Of a DNA stretch of 64,000 bases, positions 19,223 to 28,182 are shown piece after piece (the first letter of the stretch is position 1; every line of letters begins with the position of its first letter). The DNA is from Corynebacterium resistens DSM 45100 (lineage in GTDB: Bacteria; Actinomycetota; Actinomycetes; Mycobacteriales; Mycobacteriaceae): NCBI RefSeq assembly GCF_000177535.2, contig NC_015673.1, positions 1,550,001-1,614,000 of the forward strand. Direction: 5' to 3'. Under the pieces are notes generated by a model. That model had not been told where the DNA came from, did not search any database, and worked only from the letters and a program-made list of their open reading frames with translations. The translations under genes and the position numbers were made by a program.

Positions 19223-20116
19223 CTACCGCTGGCACACCGGACAGTAATGCGAGGACCGTCCACCAAACTGGACTCTCTTAATCGGCGTGCCGCACACCTT
19301 GCAGGGTTTGCCTTCCCTCCCATACACCTGCAGTGACCGAGAAAAATAGCCAGAGCTTCCATTGACATTCACGTAGAGCGAATCAAAACTCGTGCCACCT
19401 TCATCGAGTGCGCGCAACATCACCGCGCGGGCATGCCCGATGATCCGGCGGATAGCGGGTCGGCTCAGTCCGCTGGCGCGACGACGCGGCCGAATCCCAG
19501 CAGCAAAGAGTGCCTCGTCTGCGTAGATATTCCCGATGCCCGCGATGACGGTTTGATCCAACAACACGCGCTTAATTTCTGAGTTTTTGGCTTTGATTCG
19601 CGTGATCGTGTTGTCGAGATGCCGGTCATCTTCGGTGAATGCCGTTTCCAGGGGATCCATGGCAACATGCGCAACCGCTTCGGGGATCAGCCGCGGCCCA
19701 CCGATGGCATCGACAGTGCCGTGCGGATCCGGCACCAGGCTCATCATCGCCCAGCGCCCAAACGTTCGCTGATCCACGAAGCTCAACACGGAACCATCGG
19801 TAAACGTCGCGCGGATTCGTTCGTGTTTACCCACTGGCTGGGTTTCGCGGTTCACAAGCATTTGGCCGCTCATCCCTAGGTGGACAAACAAGGCTTGTTC
19901 TGACGCCCCGCTATCCCCCTCGACGACCATCCACAGGTATTTCCCACGGCGATCAACGGAGCGGATGCGCGTGGCGTCGAGTAAAGAAGAAAAAGAAACC
20001 GGGTCGAAACCGCGAACGGCGCGCGGGTGAAAGACTTCCACGGAGGCGAAGCGCCGACCGAGGATATGGGATTCGAGTCCGCGGCGGACGACTTCAACTT
20101 CGGGGAGTTCCGGCAT
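19223..20116 (-). CDS. mutM: Formamidopyrimidine-DNA glycosylase
   Basis: A 297-residue bifunctional glycosylase/AP lyase that removes 8-oxoguanine and ring-opened purines. The N-terminal PELPEVE supplies the catalytic Pro2 and Glu3, Lys59 lies in RRGKYLW, and the C-terminal zinc finger has CKVCGT followed by CPVC. The length is normal for Fpg. It forms a run with rnc and the DUF177 gene, as in mycobacteria. The arsenic and symporter genes separate it from smc. Confidence 0.97.
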   Translation of the reverse strand: MPELPEVEVVRRGLESHILGRRFASVEVFHPRAVRGFDPVSFSSLLDATRIRSVDRRGKYLWMVVEGDSGASEQALFVHLGMSGQMLVNRETQPVGKHERIRATFTDGSVLSFVDQRTFGRWAMMSLVPDPHGTVDAIGGPRLIPEAVAHVAMDPLETAFTEDDRHLDNTITRIKAKNSEIKRVLLDQTVIAGIGNIYADEALFAAGIRPRRRASGLSRPAIRRIIGHARAVMLRALDEGGTSFDSLYVNVNGSSGYFSRSLQVYGREGKPCKVCGTPIKRVQFGGRSSHYCPVCQR

Positions 20117-20149
20117 GGCGATAACGAAGTGCGGATTAGCGGTGAAAGG

Positions 20150-20944
20150 TTAGCGCTTGTTGAGCTCGGAAACCGCAGCCTTAGCGGCAGCGTGCTCGGC
20201 TTCTTTCTTGGTGTGCCCCTGACCGGTCGTGCGCAGGTAGACCTCATTTTCTGGGATCGAATCCGGGGTTGCTGTTGCGCCATCGGTGGGCAGTCGCTTC
20301 GAGGTGATGGCCAGTTGGGCATAGAACGTCTGGTTGTGTTCCGGGCCCTCGCCGTGCGAGGCATACACCGCATCGCCGAGCTTGAGGTCCGAGAGCTTTT
20401 CCACCAGCACGGTTTTCCAGTCCATGGTGAGACCGACCGTTGGGGCCTCGGTGATCCGATCGCTAAAGATGCGCAGGACCGTTTCACGAGCTGTGGCGAA
20501 GCCGTGCTCGAGGTAAATCGCGCCGAGGATCGCTTCGACTGTATCGGAGAGGATGGAGTGCTTGTCGTCTCCGCCGGTGCGCATTTCCCCTCGTCCAAGC
20601 AAAATATTAGGGCCGAGGTTAAGTTCACGGGCCACGTCTGCGAGGGCATACATGTTCACTACGCCGGCGCGCATTTTGGAGATCTCGGATTCCGTACGGT
20701 TGGGGAATTGCCGATACAGCTGCTCGGCCACGGTGAGTCCTAATACGGCATCGCCTAGGAATTCCAGCCGTTCGTTGTTCGGCAGGTTGTCGTTTTCGTT
20801 GGCGAAGCTGCGGTGGGTCAGGGCGAGGCACAGGTAGTCATCACTGATATCGACGCCCCAGGCTTGGCGCAGAGGTTCGTGATCAGTTTTGTTGTAGGCC
20901 GCGTTGAGGGCTGCTTCGCCAGTGAGACGGCGTTTCCGGGCCAA
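20150..20944 (-). CDS. rnc: Ribonuclease III
   Basis: A 264-residue double-strand RNA endonuclease that processes rRNA precursors. The signature NERLEFLGDAVLGL lies near residues 57-70, and the second catalytic acidic cluster is SILSDTVEAILGAIYL. The C-terminal double-stranded RNA-binding domain ends in TKKEAEHAAAKAAVSEL. The start ATG lies three bases after the DUF177 stop codon, so the two are coupled. Confidence 0.97.
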   Translation of the reverse strand: MARKRRLTGEAALNAAYNKTDHEPLRQAWGVDISDDYLCLALTHRSFANENDNLPNNERLEFLGDAVLGLTVAEQLYRQFPNRTESEISKMRAGVVNMYALADVARELNLGPNILLGRGEMRTGGDDKHSILSDTVEAILGAIYLEHGFATARETVLRIFSDRITEAPTVGLTMDWKTVLVEKLSDLKLGDAVYASHGEGPEHNQTFYAQLAITSKRLPTDGATATPDSIPENEVYLRTTGQGHTKKEAEHAAAKAAVSELNKR

Positions 20945-20947
20945 GGA

Positions 20948-21484
20948 CTACTCCTCCCCTAGCTTGAATTTTTCGAGGCCTGCCCAGCGTGGGTCAGGCT
21001 TATCTTCTTGTTCCTTCTCCTCGACCACACCATCTGGCTCGGGGGTATCTTCGCTGCAGTCGACATCGTAATCCTCGCAGGTGGGATTGAAGGGGACGGA
21101 CAGCCCGGCCTCGTCGAGAACCAACTGAGTGATGTCGATGGTGTTGTCCTCGACCAGTAGTGGCTCGTCTTCTTCGTCGTCGGCTTCATCACCGGAGATG
21201 AAGTCCGGCGAGAATCCGAAGACTTCGTTGATGTCGTAGGCGAATTCGGTGGTGAGATTTTGCAGGCAGCGACCGCATTTGCCCTGCGCTTCACCCGTCA
21301 CGGTGGCGCGCACCATGACGGCTTCGCCCAAGTTGGACAGGGTGCCGTGGACTTCCACAGGCTGGCCCTCTTCCACGGCAAGCATATTGCCGCCCCAGCG
21401 CACGGGCGAGGGGCCGGAAGTGTCGACGGGCTCGGTTAGCCCGGTGGGGATGTCCTGTACATCAAGGATGAAAGGGTTGCTCAT
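20948..21484 (-). CDS. DUF177 (YceD) family protein
   Basis: A 178-residue protein of the DUF177/YceD family. CGRCL near residue 78 is the conserved single CxxC of actinobacterial members. An acidic stretch covers about 105-150. YceD proteins lie next to rpmF or rnc and are linked to 23S rRNA processing or ribosomal protein expression; the function is not settled for actinobacteria. The ATG at 21484 gives MSNPFILDVQDIP. Upstream in-frame codons overlap the neighbouring gene and are not protein-like. Confidence 0.88.
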   Translation of the reverse strand: MSNPFILDVQDIPTGLTEPVDTSGPSPVRWGGNMLAVEEGQPVEVHGTLSNLGEAVMVRATVTGEAQGKCGRCLQNLTTEFAYDINEVFGFSPDFISGDEADDEEDEPLLVEDNTIDITQLVLDEAGLSVPFNPTCEDYDVDCSEDTPEPDGVVEEKEQEDKPDPRWAGLEKFKLGEE

Positions 21485-21488
21485 ACCC

Positions 21489-22220
21489 TCAATTTCTACC
21501 CGCATCGCGGTCAGAACGGTAACCGGCAGCGCCAGCTCCCTTGCGCAGGGCGGCGCGATCCCGGCCCACGGTGCGTAGTGTGTTGGATAGCGACTCTTCA
21601 AACGTGGCCAGGGTGGAGTCCACGTAACGGTCGCATTCGGTGCGCAGGCGGTCGGAATCAGCGTGGGCGGATTCCACGATGCGCTTGGCTTCTGCCTCTG
21701 CACTGCGGACAACCTCCGAATCACTGACCAAGCGCTGCTGCTCCGCGATACCTTCGTCCACTGAGCGCTGGTAGGAGGCGTTACCTTCCGCGACCAAGCG
21801 ATCTGCTTCAGCGGCTGCGCGCGAGGTGGTTTGCTCGTATTCACGGCGGGCATCCGTCACAAGTCGGTCCGCTTGATCTTCAGCCTGCGCGACCGTGGTG
21901 TTCGCACGGTCCTCCGCATCGCGGAGCATCTCATCGGCGCGGGCGCGCGCATCTTCCAAAATGGCATCGCGTTCTGCTTCAGCATCGCTGATGGTGCGGT
22001 CCGCACGATCTTGCGCATCACCCACGATGTCATCGCGGTGGTCAAGAACATCCTGGGCATCGTCTAGCTCAATCGGGATCGCGTTGCGCATCTCGTCGAG
22101 GATGTCCAGCACTTCGCGTCGGGGAACCATGCAATTGGAGGTCATCGGCACACCGTATGCCTGTTCCACCATTTGCTGGAGGTCGTCCATACCCTGGAAT
22201 GTTTTGTACATAGCGTCCAT
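21489..22220 (-). CDS. sepIVA: DivIVA-like septation protein (SepIVA homologue)
   Basis: A 243-residue, almost entirely coiled-coil protein with Ala/Glu/Arg/Asp heptads from about residue 50 to 225. The N-terminal ~45 residues contain VPRREVLDILDEMRNAIP. Sequence character and position (directly upstream of DUF177, rnc, mutM) match Mycobacterium tuberculosis Rv2927c, named SepIVA, which acts at the septum and in polar cell-wall growth. A cytoplasmic membrane-associated scaffold is therefore likely. It is probably the first gene of the operon that includes rnc. Confidence 0.8.
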   Translation of the reverse strand: MDAMYKTFQGMDDLQQMVEQAYGVPMTSNCMVPRREVLDILDEMRNAIPIELDDAQDVLDHRDDIVGDAQDRADRTISDAEAERDAILEDARARADEMLRDAEDRANTTVAQAEDQADRLVTDARREYEQTTSRAAAEADRLVAEGNASYQRSVDEGIAEQQRLVSDSEVVRSAEAEAKRIVESAHADSDRLRTECDRYVDSTLATFEESLSNTLRTVGRDRAALRKGAGAAGYRSDRDAGRN

Positions 22221-22285
22221 ATTGCACCATTAGTCACATTAGGTGCGCTGTGACACACCAGAAACAGAACAAATTTGATTGAACT

Positions 22286-22768
22286 TTAGTTGAACTTGGC
22301 TTGGACGGCCTCAACAACCGGCCCAGGCAGCAACCCGGAAATATCCCCACCGTACTTCGCCACTTCCTTGCAGAGGGTAGAGGAGATGTAGCCATACTCC
22401 GGTTTAGTCAGTAAGAAAAACGTATCCGCGCCGGACAGTCGCTGGTTCATCTGCGCCATCGGCAATTCGTACTCGTAATCCAACGAGCTGCGCAGCCCTT
22501 TGACCATTGCCTTGATGTCGTGCTCGTTGAGGTAATCAACCAGCAGCTTGTCCCAGACATCCACGTTGATGTTCTGTGGCGCATCAGGCAATGCAGCAAT
22601 GGAACGCTCAATGAGGTCCACGCGTTCCTCAGCGGTAAACAGCCCGTTCTTATTCGGGTTGTACGTCACCAGCACCGTAACTTCGTCCCACTGCTCCGCC
22701 GCGCGGGTGAAGATATCCAAGTGTCCAAGAGTGATGGGGTCAAAGGATCCAGGGCAAACTGCTCGCAT
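22286..22768 (-). CDS. coaD: Phosphopantetheine adenylyltransferase
   Basis: A 160-residue nucleotidyltransferase for the fourth step of coenzyme A synthesis (4'-phosphopantetheine plus ATP to dephospho-CoA). The N-terminal VCPGSFDPITLGH holds the TxGH motif, and YGYISSTLCKEV is the second nucleotide-binding motif. The ATG at 22768 is preceded by GGAAGG and gives the family's normal length; 17 further upstream codons are probably not translated. The gene follows rsmD, a very common pair. Confidence 0.96.
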   Translation of the reverse strand: MRAVCPGSFDPITLGHLDIFTRAAEQWDEVTVLVTYNPNKNGLFTAEERVDLIERSIAALPDAPQNINVDVWDKLLVDYLNEHDIKAMVKGLRSSLDYEYELPMAQMNQRLSGADTFFLLTKPEYGYISSTLCKEVAKYGGDISGLLPGPVVEAVQAKFN

Positions 22769-22778
22769 GCCTTCCAAC

Positions 22779-23360
22779 CTAGCGCTTCTCATCCCGACCT
22801 CGCCAGATTGCCATATCAAATCTGGCGATACCGAAGGTGCGCTTCTTCAGCTTCTGCCCAGTGGTCTCGAATCCCTCGGGCCATGCGGTTTCCGCCGATT
22901 CACTGTGACGTTCCACAACCACGACCGCGTCTTCAGCGAGGTGCGGTATGAGAGCCTCAAGCATTTCCGCGACGGCGTCACCCGAAAGCTCATAGGGCGG
23001 GTCGGCCAGCACCATCGTGTAATGGTTTCGCGGCGCGCCCGCTACAAATACCGACGCCTTGGCCTCCACGACCCGAACCGATGGGTGGTCCTCTACCACT
23101 TTCGAGTTCGCAATGATGGTTTTTACCGCGCGCGGGTTATTGTCCACCAACGTGACCTCTGCGGCACCGCGGGAAGCCGCTTCCAAGCCAAGAGCGCCAG
23201 AACCGGCAAATAGATCCAGCACGATCTCATCCGCGAGCCCGAACCGCGCCTCGAGGGAACTAAACAACCCCTCCCGAGCGCGGTCGCTGGTCGGACGAGT
23301 ACCTTCGCTTGGAACGGCAATCTTTCTTCCCCGAGCGGTGCCGGCGATAATGCGGGTCAT
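22779..23360 (-). CDS. rsmD: 16S rRNA (guanine-966-N2) methyltransferase
   Basis: A 193-residue SAM-dependent methyltransferase. It begins MTRIIAGTARGRKI and has VLDLFAGSGALGLEA (SAM loop) and the catalytic DPPY motif near residue 120. It methylates G966 of 16S rRNA in assembled small subunits. It is 10 bases upstream of coaD and two bases downstream of the small biotinyl-domain gene. Confidence 0.95.
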   Translation of the reverse strand: MTRIIAGTARGRKIAVPSEGTRPTSDRAREGLFSSLEARFGLADEIVLDLFAGSGALGLEAASRGAAEVTLVDNNPRAVKTIIANSKVVEDHPSVRVVEAKASVFVAGAPRNHYTMVLADPPYELSGDAVAEMLEALIPHLAEDAVVVVERHSESAETAWPEGFETTGQKLKKRTFGIARFDMAIWRGRDEKR

Positions 23361-23362
23361 GT

Positions 23363-23605
23363 TTAGCCCTCCTCGGTGGTATAGGTGGCGACTGTTTGCG
23401 CTTCGATTTTCAGCAGGACATCCCCGCCGGCGACATCAACGAAATCCTCATGAATTACGCGAACCACACGTCCCGGACCGGGTGCGAGGACGGGTGCTTC
23501 GAGTTTGACGGCTTCCACGATGGCCAACTCTTGCCCCGTGGTGACGATGGCACCGTCGGCAACGAGGAACCGCACGATGCCGGCAAAGGGAGCGTGGATG
23601 TTCAT
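23363..23605 (-). CDS. Small biotin/lipoyl-attachment domain protein
   Basis: An 80-residue protein that is a single biotinyl domain. It begins MNIHAPFAGIVRFL, with the attachment hairpin EAVKLEAP at residues 31-38 and Lys34 as the expected modified residue. The usual EAMKM methionine before the lysine is Val here. Free-standing biotin carrier proteins serve acyl-CoA carboxylases in actinobacteria, so a carrier role is possible, but the changed motif makes biotinylation uncertain. It ends two bases before rsmD. Confidence 0.75.
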   Translation of the reverse strand: MNIHAPFAGIVRFLVADGAIVTTGQELAIVEAVKLEAPVLAPGPGRVVRVIHEDFVDVAGGDVLLKIEAQTVATYTTEEG

Positions 23606-23725
23606 AGGGCACACTTTAGTAGCACAGCGGGTTGCTCATGGAAGGCACACGGCGAAACGGCAGCCCTAAACTGTACGAACCAGTGCGCTTGGGAACCAGC
23701 ACTGTGAGGGTCTACGCCGACGGAA

Positions 23726-25930
23726 TCAGTGCCGCTCAATATAGTCCTGCTCTTCAACCTCGATATCCACTACTAAAGCGCGGGCCAGTGCTTCGTCGTA
23801 GCGCACTAAAGCTTCTGCATAGTCGCGGGCTTGGTTGATGATGAACTCGTCCTCAGTGAGGTCCAAAAGAGTCGCTCGTCGCACCCGCGAACCGGATTGA
23901 TCCGCCCCCAGCACATCCCCTTCCGTGCGCTGCTTGAGGTCAAGTTCCGCTAATTCGAAACCGTCACTTGTCATTGCTACCGACTCGAGGCGTTCCCTCG
24001 TGACCGCGGGCAAGTTTTCGTCCGAAGGTAGCAACAGGCATAAGCCAGCATGTTCACCACGCCCCACGCGACCGCGCAACTGGTGCAATTGACTAACCCC
24101 AAATGCATCTGCACCAAGAATGATCATCATCGTGGCATTCGGTACGTCCACCCCAACTTCAACGATTGTGGTCGCCACCAGCGCATCGATATCGCCGGCT
24201 ACGAACGCACGCATCACCTCATCTTTTTCTTCCGGTGGCAATTTGCCATGCAAAAGCCCCACCCGGTACTCCCGTAGCTCCGTGTGCGACAGCTGCTCAA
24301 ATGTCTGCAACACCCCTCCCTCGCCCTCAATCTTGGGCGCCACGATGAAGGCTTGTCGGCCCGCGTTCAGTTCCTCCCGACAGCGCTCCCACACGCGCCG
24401 AACCCACGCGGATTTGTGCAGATACACAACGTTCGTCGCCACACCTCGCCGTGCTTCCCCACCTTCGCGCGCCGGCAAACCGGGCAAACGTACCGGTGTG
24501 AGATCACCGAACATAGTCATCGCGACCGTACGCGGAATTGGCGTGGCGGTCATCACCATCATGTGAGGGGTGCGATCAACTGGCGAATTATTCCGCAGCT
24601 GATCGCGCTGCCGAACACCGAATCGGTGCTGTTCATCGACGATGACAAGCCCGAGGGAGAAAAACTCGACTGTCTCTTGGATCACCGCGTGTGTACCCAC
24701 CACAATCTGAGCTTGACCGCTAACGATATCCAGCAAGGCAGCCTTGCGCTCCGCAGTTTTCTGCGAGCCGGTCAGCACTGTCACGCCTACACTCCGCCCT
24801 GCATCACTACGATCCAATAAGCCCACCAACGTACGGGCGTGCTGTACCGCAAGGACTTCCGTGGGCGCGATGAAAGCGCATTGGTAGCCCGCTTCAATCG
24901 CCTGCATCATCGCCAGCAGTGCCACCACAGTTTTTCCCGAACCAACTTCACCTTGCAGCAACAAGGAGGCCGGGGTGGTGGAATCCAACGCCGCCGCAAT
25001 CTCCGCACCCGCACGCTGCTGACCAGGGCTGAGTTCGAAAGGCAGGGAATCCACCACCGCCTGCCGTGCGGAATCTGTACCCCCCACGGGCATCTTCATC
25101 GCGGTGCGCTGGGTGGCGTCGGCCCGACGAAGTGCCATCACCAACTGCAACTCCAAAGCCTCGTTGAACTTCAAACGAGTCCGCGCAGGCTCCGGACCCT
25201 CCACGGGTGGCTGGTGAATCTGGCGCAATGCGGTGGCGAAATCCAGCAGTGGCGCCCCGTGCTCATCGACCGGCCATTCGGGCGCATCACGTCCCTGCCG
25301 CGGGCTCGGCAATACCTCGGTGGGATCCCCCATGCAGGCCAGCACGTGGTCCATCACCCCCAGCATTTCGGCGGTCGTGGTCCCCACTCTGCGCGGGTAG
25401 AACGGCAGCCACGGACGGTTCAGAATTTCCATCGCCTTACGTTCACTACCAGCGATGTCCACGACCGTTTTGAGCGGCCCGAACGCTCCAAACTCTGATT
25501 CCGAGTGCACGAACACACTGACATAGGAGACGTTTTTGAGTTCCCACTTGTTCCGAAACAGCCCGAGCTTGCCATAAAACATCAACACGTTACCTGGCTT
25601 CAGGCAGCGTTTGTGCAGGTGAACATTGCCAAACATCGCGAAAGACAGTGGTGTGTCACCGGTAGTGATCTGCACCCGCAAATACTTTCGCGGACCACGG
25701 CCGGAATGATTCTCGCGCTCTTCCACCCCATTTACCCGCGCAATGCAGGTAAACATTTCCCCTTCGAACATGAGGTCCTGTGCATCGGGGAAACTAGCGC
25801 GCACATACCGATTCGGAAAAAAGGTCACCGCATCCGTGAGGGTTTTCAGCTTCGCCTTATCCGCCAGTTTGCGTGCGCGGTCTGGGGTGATGGCCAGCGA
25901 GAGCGGCCGCGCATCCAGCCAGCCCAGCAT
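23726..25930 (-). CDS. recG: ATP-dependent DNA helicase RecG
   Basis: A 734-residue superfamily 2 helicase that remodels stalled forks and Holliday junctions. The N-terminal wedge/OB domain covers about 1-200, Walker A is GEVGSGKTVVALLAM, motif II is DEQHRFGVRQR, motif III is TATPIPRT, and motif VI is QLHQLRGRVGRG. The TRG-type C-terminus is present. The start codon directly follows the stop of the fakA-like gene with no gap. Confidence 0.97.
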   Translation of the reverse strand: MLGWLDARPLSLAITPDRARKLADKAKLKTLTDAVTFFPNRYVRASFPDAQDLMFEGEMFTCIARVNGVEERENHSGRGPRKYLRVQITTGDTPLSFAMFGNVHLHKRCLKPGNVLMFYGKLGLFRNKWELKNVSYVSVFVHSESEFGAFGPLKTVVDIAGSERKAMEILNRPWLPFYPRRVGTTTAEMLGVMDHVLACMGDPTEVLPSPRQGRDAPEWPVDEHGAPLLDFATALRQIHQPPVEGPEPARTRLKFNEALELQLVMALRRADATQRTAMKMPVGGTDSARQAVVDSLPFELSPGQQRAGAEIAAALDSTTPASLLLQGEVGSGKTVVALLAMMQAIEAGYQCAFIAPTEVLAVQHARTLVGLLDRSDAGRSVGVTVLTGSQKTAERKAALLDIVSGQAQIVVGTHAVIQETVEFFSLGLVIVDEQHRFGVRQRDQLRNNSPVDRTPHMMVMTATPIPRTVAMTMFGDLTPVRLPGLPAREGGEARRGVATNVVYLHKSAWVRRVWERCREELNAGRQAFIVAPKIEGEGGVLQTFEQLSHTELREYRVGLLHGKLPPEEKDEVMRAFVAGDIDALVATTIVEVGVDVPNATMMIILGADAFGVSQLHQLRGRVGRGEHAGLCLLLPSDENLPAVTRERLESVAMTSDGFELAELDLKQRTEGDVLGADQSGSRVRRATLLDLTEDEFIINQARDYAEALVRYDEALARALVVDIEVEEQDYIERH

Positions 25931-27445
25931 TTATTCCACCCCGATCTGCAAATCCTGCCCCATGTCCTCGGCGTGGTGCAGGTCGAATTCAGCCTCCGGA
26001 TAGCGCTCCTGCAGCCGCTCGATCATCTGTTGTGCGGAAGCGTCGGTAACATGCGGGCCACTGTATAGCACGGTGACCAGCTCTCCCCCGTCGTCGAGCA
26101 ATTCGGCGATACGGTCTTCTGCCTTCGTAGCTCCGCAGCTGATCCAGCGTTGCATGGAGACTGCATCCACCATCTCTTCCACACAGTCGTCCCAGTCCGC
26201 GCCGGGTTCGTAAACAGCCAATGCCGCGAGGCCCCCGACGAGTGCCTCAGTATTGATCACGTCAATCTCAGCTCCGCTAGTCATTAGCGCGGTGGTATCC
26301 CGGCCATTGGCCAGCACGATTACGGGTTCGCGCCCGACTTTCTGCAGGGCTTTTTCCACTGCTTCTTTGTCATTCGACGCCAAACTCACCGCGCCCGCGG
26401 CTTCAAACATGGTGGCAGCTCCCCCTGCTGGGGTGAGTGCGATGATTGGCGCTGGGGTAGCGGGCGCCAGTTGTTCGGAATGCATTTGTTCGGCGGGCAG
26501 TGCCTCTATCCGCAAGTCGCTGACCTTGCCTAAGGAATAGGCCTTTTCAATGATGGCGCCAGCCTTCGGGGTGTGCACGTGCACGGTCATGCTGCGTTCG
26601 TCGAGTGCACCAATGATCACGCTGTTTCCGTGGGTATCAAGGTACGCGCGGAGTTCTTTGGCATCGGGATCCGCTTCAGGCGCCTCGAAAAAGAACATGA
26701 CCTCCAGTTCCGAAGAAGCCGCTGGATTGGGTTGGGCAGTTGTTTCCGGGCGGTTCACCCGTGCCGGCGGCAATGCAGTCAACAGGCTGTGGTCATTGTG
26801 TCCGCCCAGGACATCCAACAAAGCTTGAATGATGACTACGAAGCCACGCCCTCCAGCATCCACCACTCCAGCTTCCGCCAGCACGGGTAGCTGTTCGGGG
26901 GTGCGGACAAGGGCTTCTTCAGCCGATTTAACCGCAGTGGAGACAGTCAGGACTAAAGCGGTTGAGGCTTCATCCGTGGTGTCAACTACTTGGCGTGCGC
27001 CTTGTGCCGAGGCTTCCAACACACTGATGATGGTGCCCTCTACTGGAGTGGAGATTGCATCCCGAACGTATTCGGCGGATTGCTCCAGCATCGTTGCCAC
27101 CGCGGCAGCGTCGATCGCTCCGGTGGCGGCGATCTGGGACAGGGATCGCATGACTTGGCTGATGACGAGGCCGGAGTTGCCGCGAGCGTTGCGAACCGCC
27201 CCAGAGGCCAAGGCGGCAGCGACGGCGCTGACATCGTTGGCGTCAACAAAAGAAGTAGCCTCAGCAGCTTTGGTCATGGTGTGCGCCATGTTGGAACCCG
27301 TATCGGAATCGGGGATGGGAAACACGTTGAGGGTATTGATTTCAGCTTGGGCTTCCACGAGCCCACGGGCGGCGCGATGCGCCCACTCAACCAACAGGTG
27401 TCCAGTGAGGTGCGTGGGCTGGGGTTTTGGAGTGTCCTCCGTCAT
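25931..27445 (-). CDS. DAK1/DegV-domain protein, FakA-like kinase
   Basis: A 504-residue protein of the YloV/FakA family. The N-terminal DhaL-type kinase domain has NVFPIPDSDTGSNMAHTM (metal and ATP binding), GNSGLVISQ and EAGVVDAGGRG. The C-terminal half is the DAK1/DegV-like region. In Firmicutes FakA phosphorylates fatty acids bound to FakB; no fakB-like gene lies nearby. The ATG at 27445 overlaps the ung stop by one base (TGATG), so translation is coupled; a TTG one codon upstream is unlikely. Confidence 0.88.
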   Translation of the reverse strand: MTEDTPKPQPTHLTGHLLVEWAHRAARGLVEAQAEINTLNVFPIPDSDTGSNMAHTMTKAAEATSFVDANDVSAVAAALASGAVRNARGNSGLVISQVMRSLSQIAATGAIDAAAVATMLEQSAEYVRDAISTPVEGTIISVLEASAQGARQVVDTTDEASTALVLTVSTAVKSAEEALVRTPEQLPVLAEAGVVDAGGRGFVVIIQALLDVLGGHNDHSLLTALPPARVNRPETTAQPNPAASSELEVMFFFEAPEADPDAKELRAYLDTHGNSVIIGALDERSMTVHVHTPKAGAIIEKAYSLGKVSDLRIEALPAEQMHSEQLAPATPAPIIALTPAGGAATMFEAAGAVSLASNDKEAVEKALQKVGREPVIVLANGRDTTALMTSGAEIDVINTEALVGGLAALAVYEPGADWDDCVEEMVDAVSMQRWISCGATKAEDRIAELLDDGGELVTVLYSGPHVTDASAQQMIERLQERYPEAEFDLHHAEDMGQDLQIGVE

Positions 27446-28182
27446 CAACTACCACCATCCCTTCGCTCAGATTCCTTGGTACTGTCAGTGCTCCCGGCTT
27501 TGTTATCAGACAAGTCCCAGTTAATGGGTTGCCCGCCCTGGCGGAGCAGAATCTCATTGACTTTACTAAACGGCCGGGAGCCGAAGAATCCGCGGTAGGC
27601 GGAAAGTGGTGATGGGTGGGGGGACATCACGCAGCGCTGCTCGCCAATTAATGGGGCGAGCTGCTGCGCCGGTTTGCCCCAGAGGATCGCCGCAAAATGC
27701 TCATTACGTGCAACTTGACGCACCGCTGCCTCCGTGACTTGTTCCCACCCCAACCGAGCATGACTGTGGGCTTGGCGGGCGGCTACGGTGAGCACGCGAT
27801 TGAGCAGGAGCACACCTTCGTCAATCCACGGTTGGAGTGTCGCTGCACGGGCATTGGTGGGATATGGCAGGTCGAGGTCTTCGGAGTATTCCTTGAAGAT
27901 ATTGACCAACGACTTCGGCAATTTGCCACCGACATGCAATGGGTCGACTGCGAAGCTCAAACCCACCGCGTGGCCGGGTGTGGGATACGGGTCTTGGCCC
28001 ACGATGAGTACTCGTACATCCTGCGGATCCATCTCGAAGGCGCGCAGAATATTGTCTCGTGCTGGAAGGATCTCCTCAGCTGGGGTGGTTCGGAAAGCTG
28101 TGGCGAAAGCGTCCTCGAGCCCAGGAAGTTCCCAGCCCGGATGGATGCGGGGCGTCGGAAAAGTTGTCACAGGGACTGCCAC
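27445..28182 (-). CDS. ung: Uracil-DNA glycosylase
   Basis: A 245-residue family 1 uracil-DNA glycosylase that excises uracil from DNA. The water-activating motif GQDPYPTPGHAVGLSF, the LLLNRVLTV strand and the DNA-intercalating loop HPSPLSAYRGFFG are all present. Two GTG starts are possible: 28182 (used here, overlapping thiL by 16 bases) and 28170, which would overlap the thiL stop as GTGA and has GGGGTGG upstream. The C-terminal tail after the catalytic domain is short, charged and variable. Confidence 0.96.
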   Translation of the reverse strand: MAVPVTTFPTPRIHPGWELPGLEDAFATAFRTTPAEEILPARDNILRAFEMDPQDVRVLIVGQDPYPTPGHAVGLSFAVDPLHVGGKLPKSLVNIFKEYSEDLDLPYPTNARAATLQPWIDEGVLLLNRVLTVAARQAHSHARLGWEQVTEAAVRQVARNEHFAAILWGKPAQQLAPLIGEQRCVMSPHPSPLSAYRGFFGSRPFSKVNEILLRQGGQPINWDLSDNKAGSTDSTKESERRDGGS

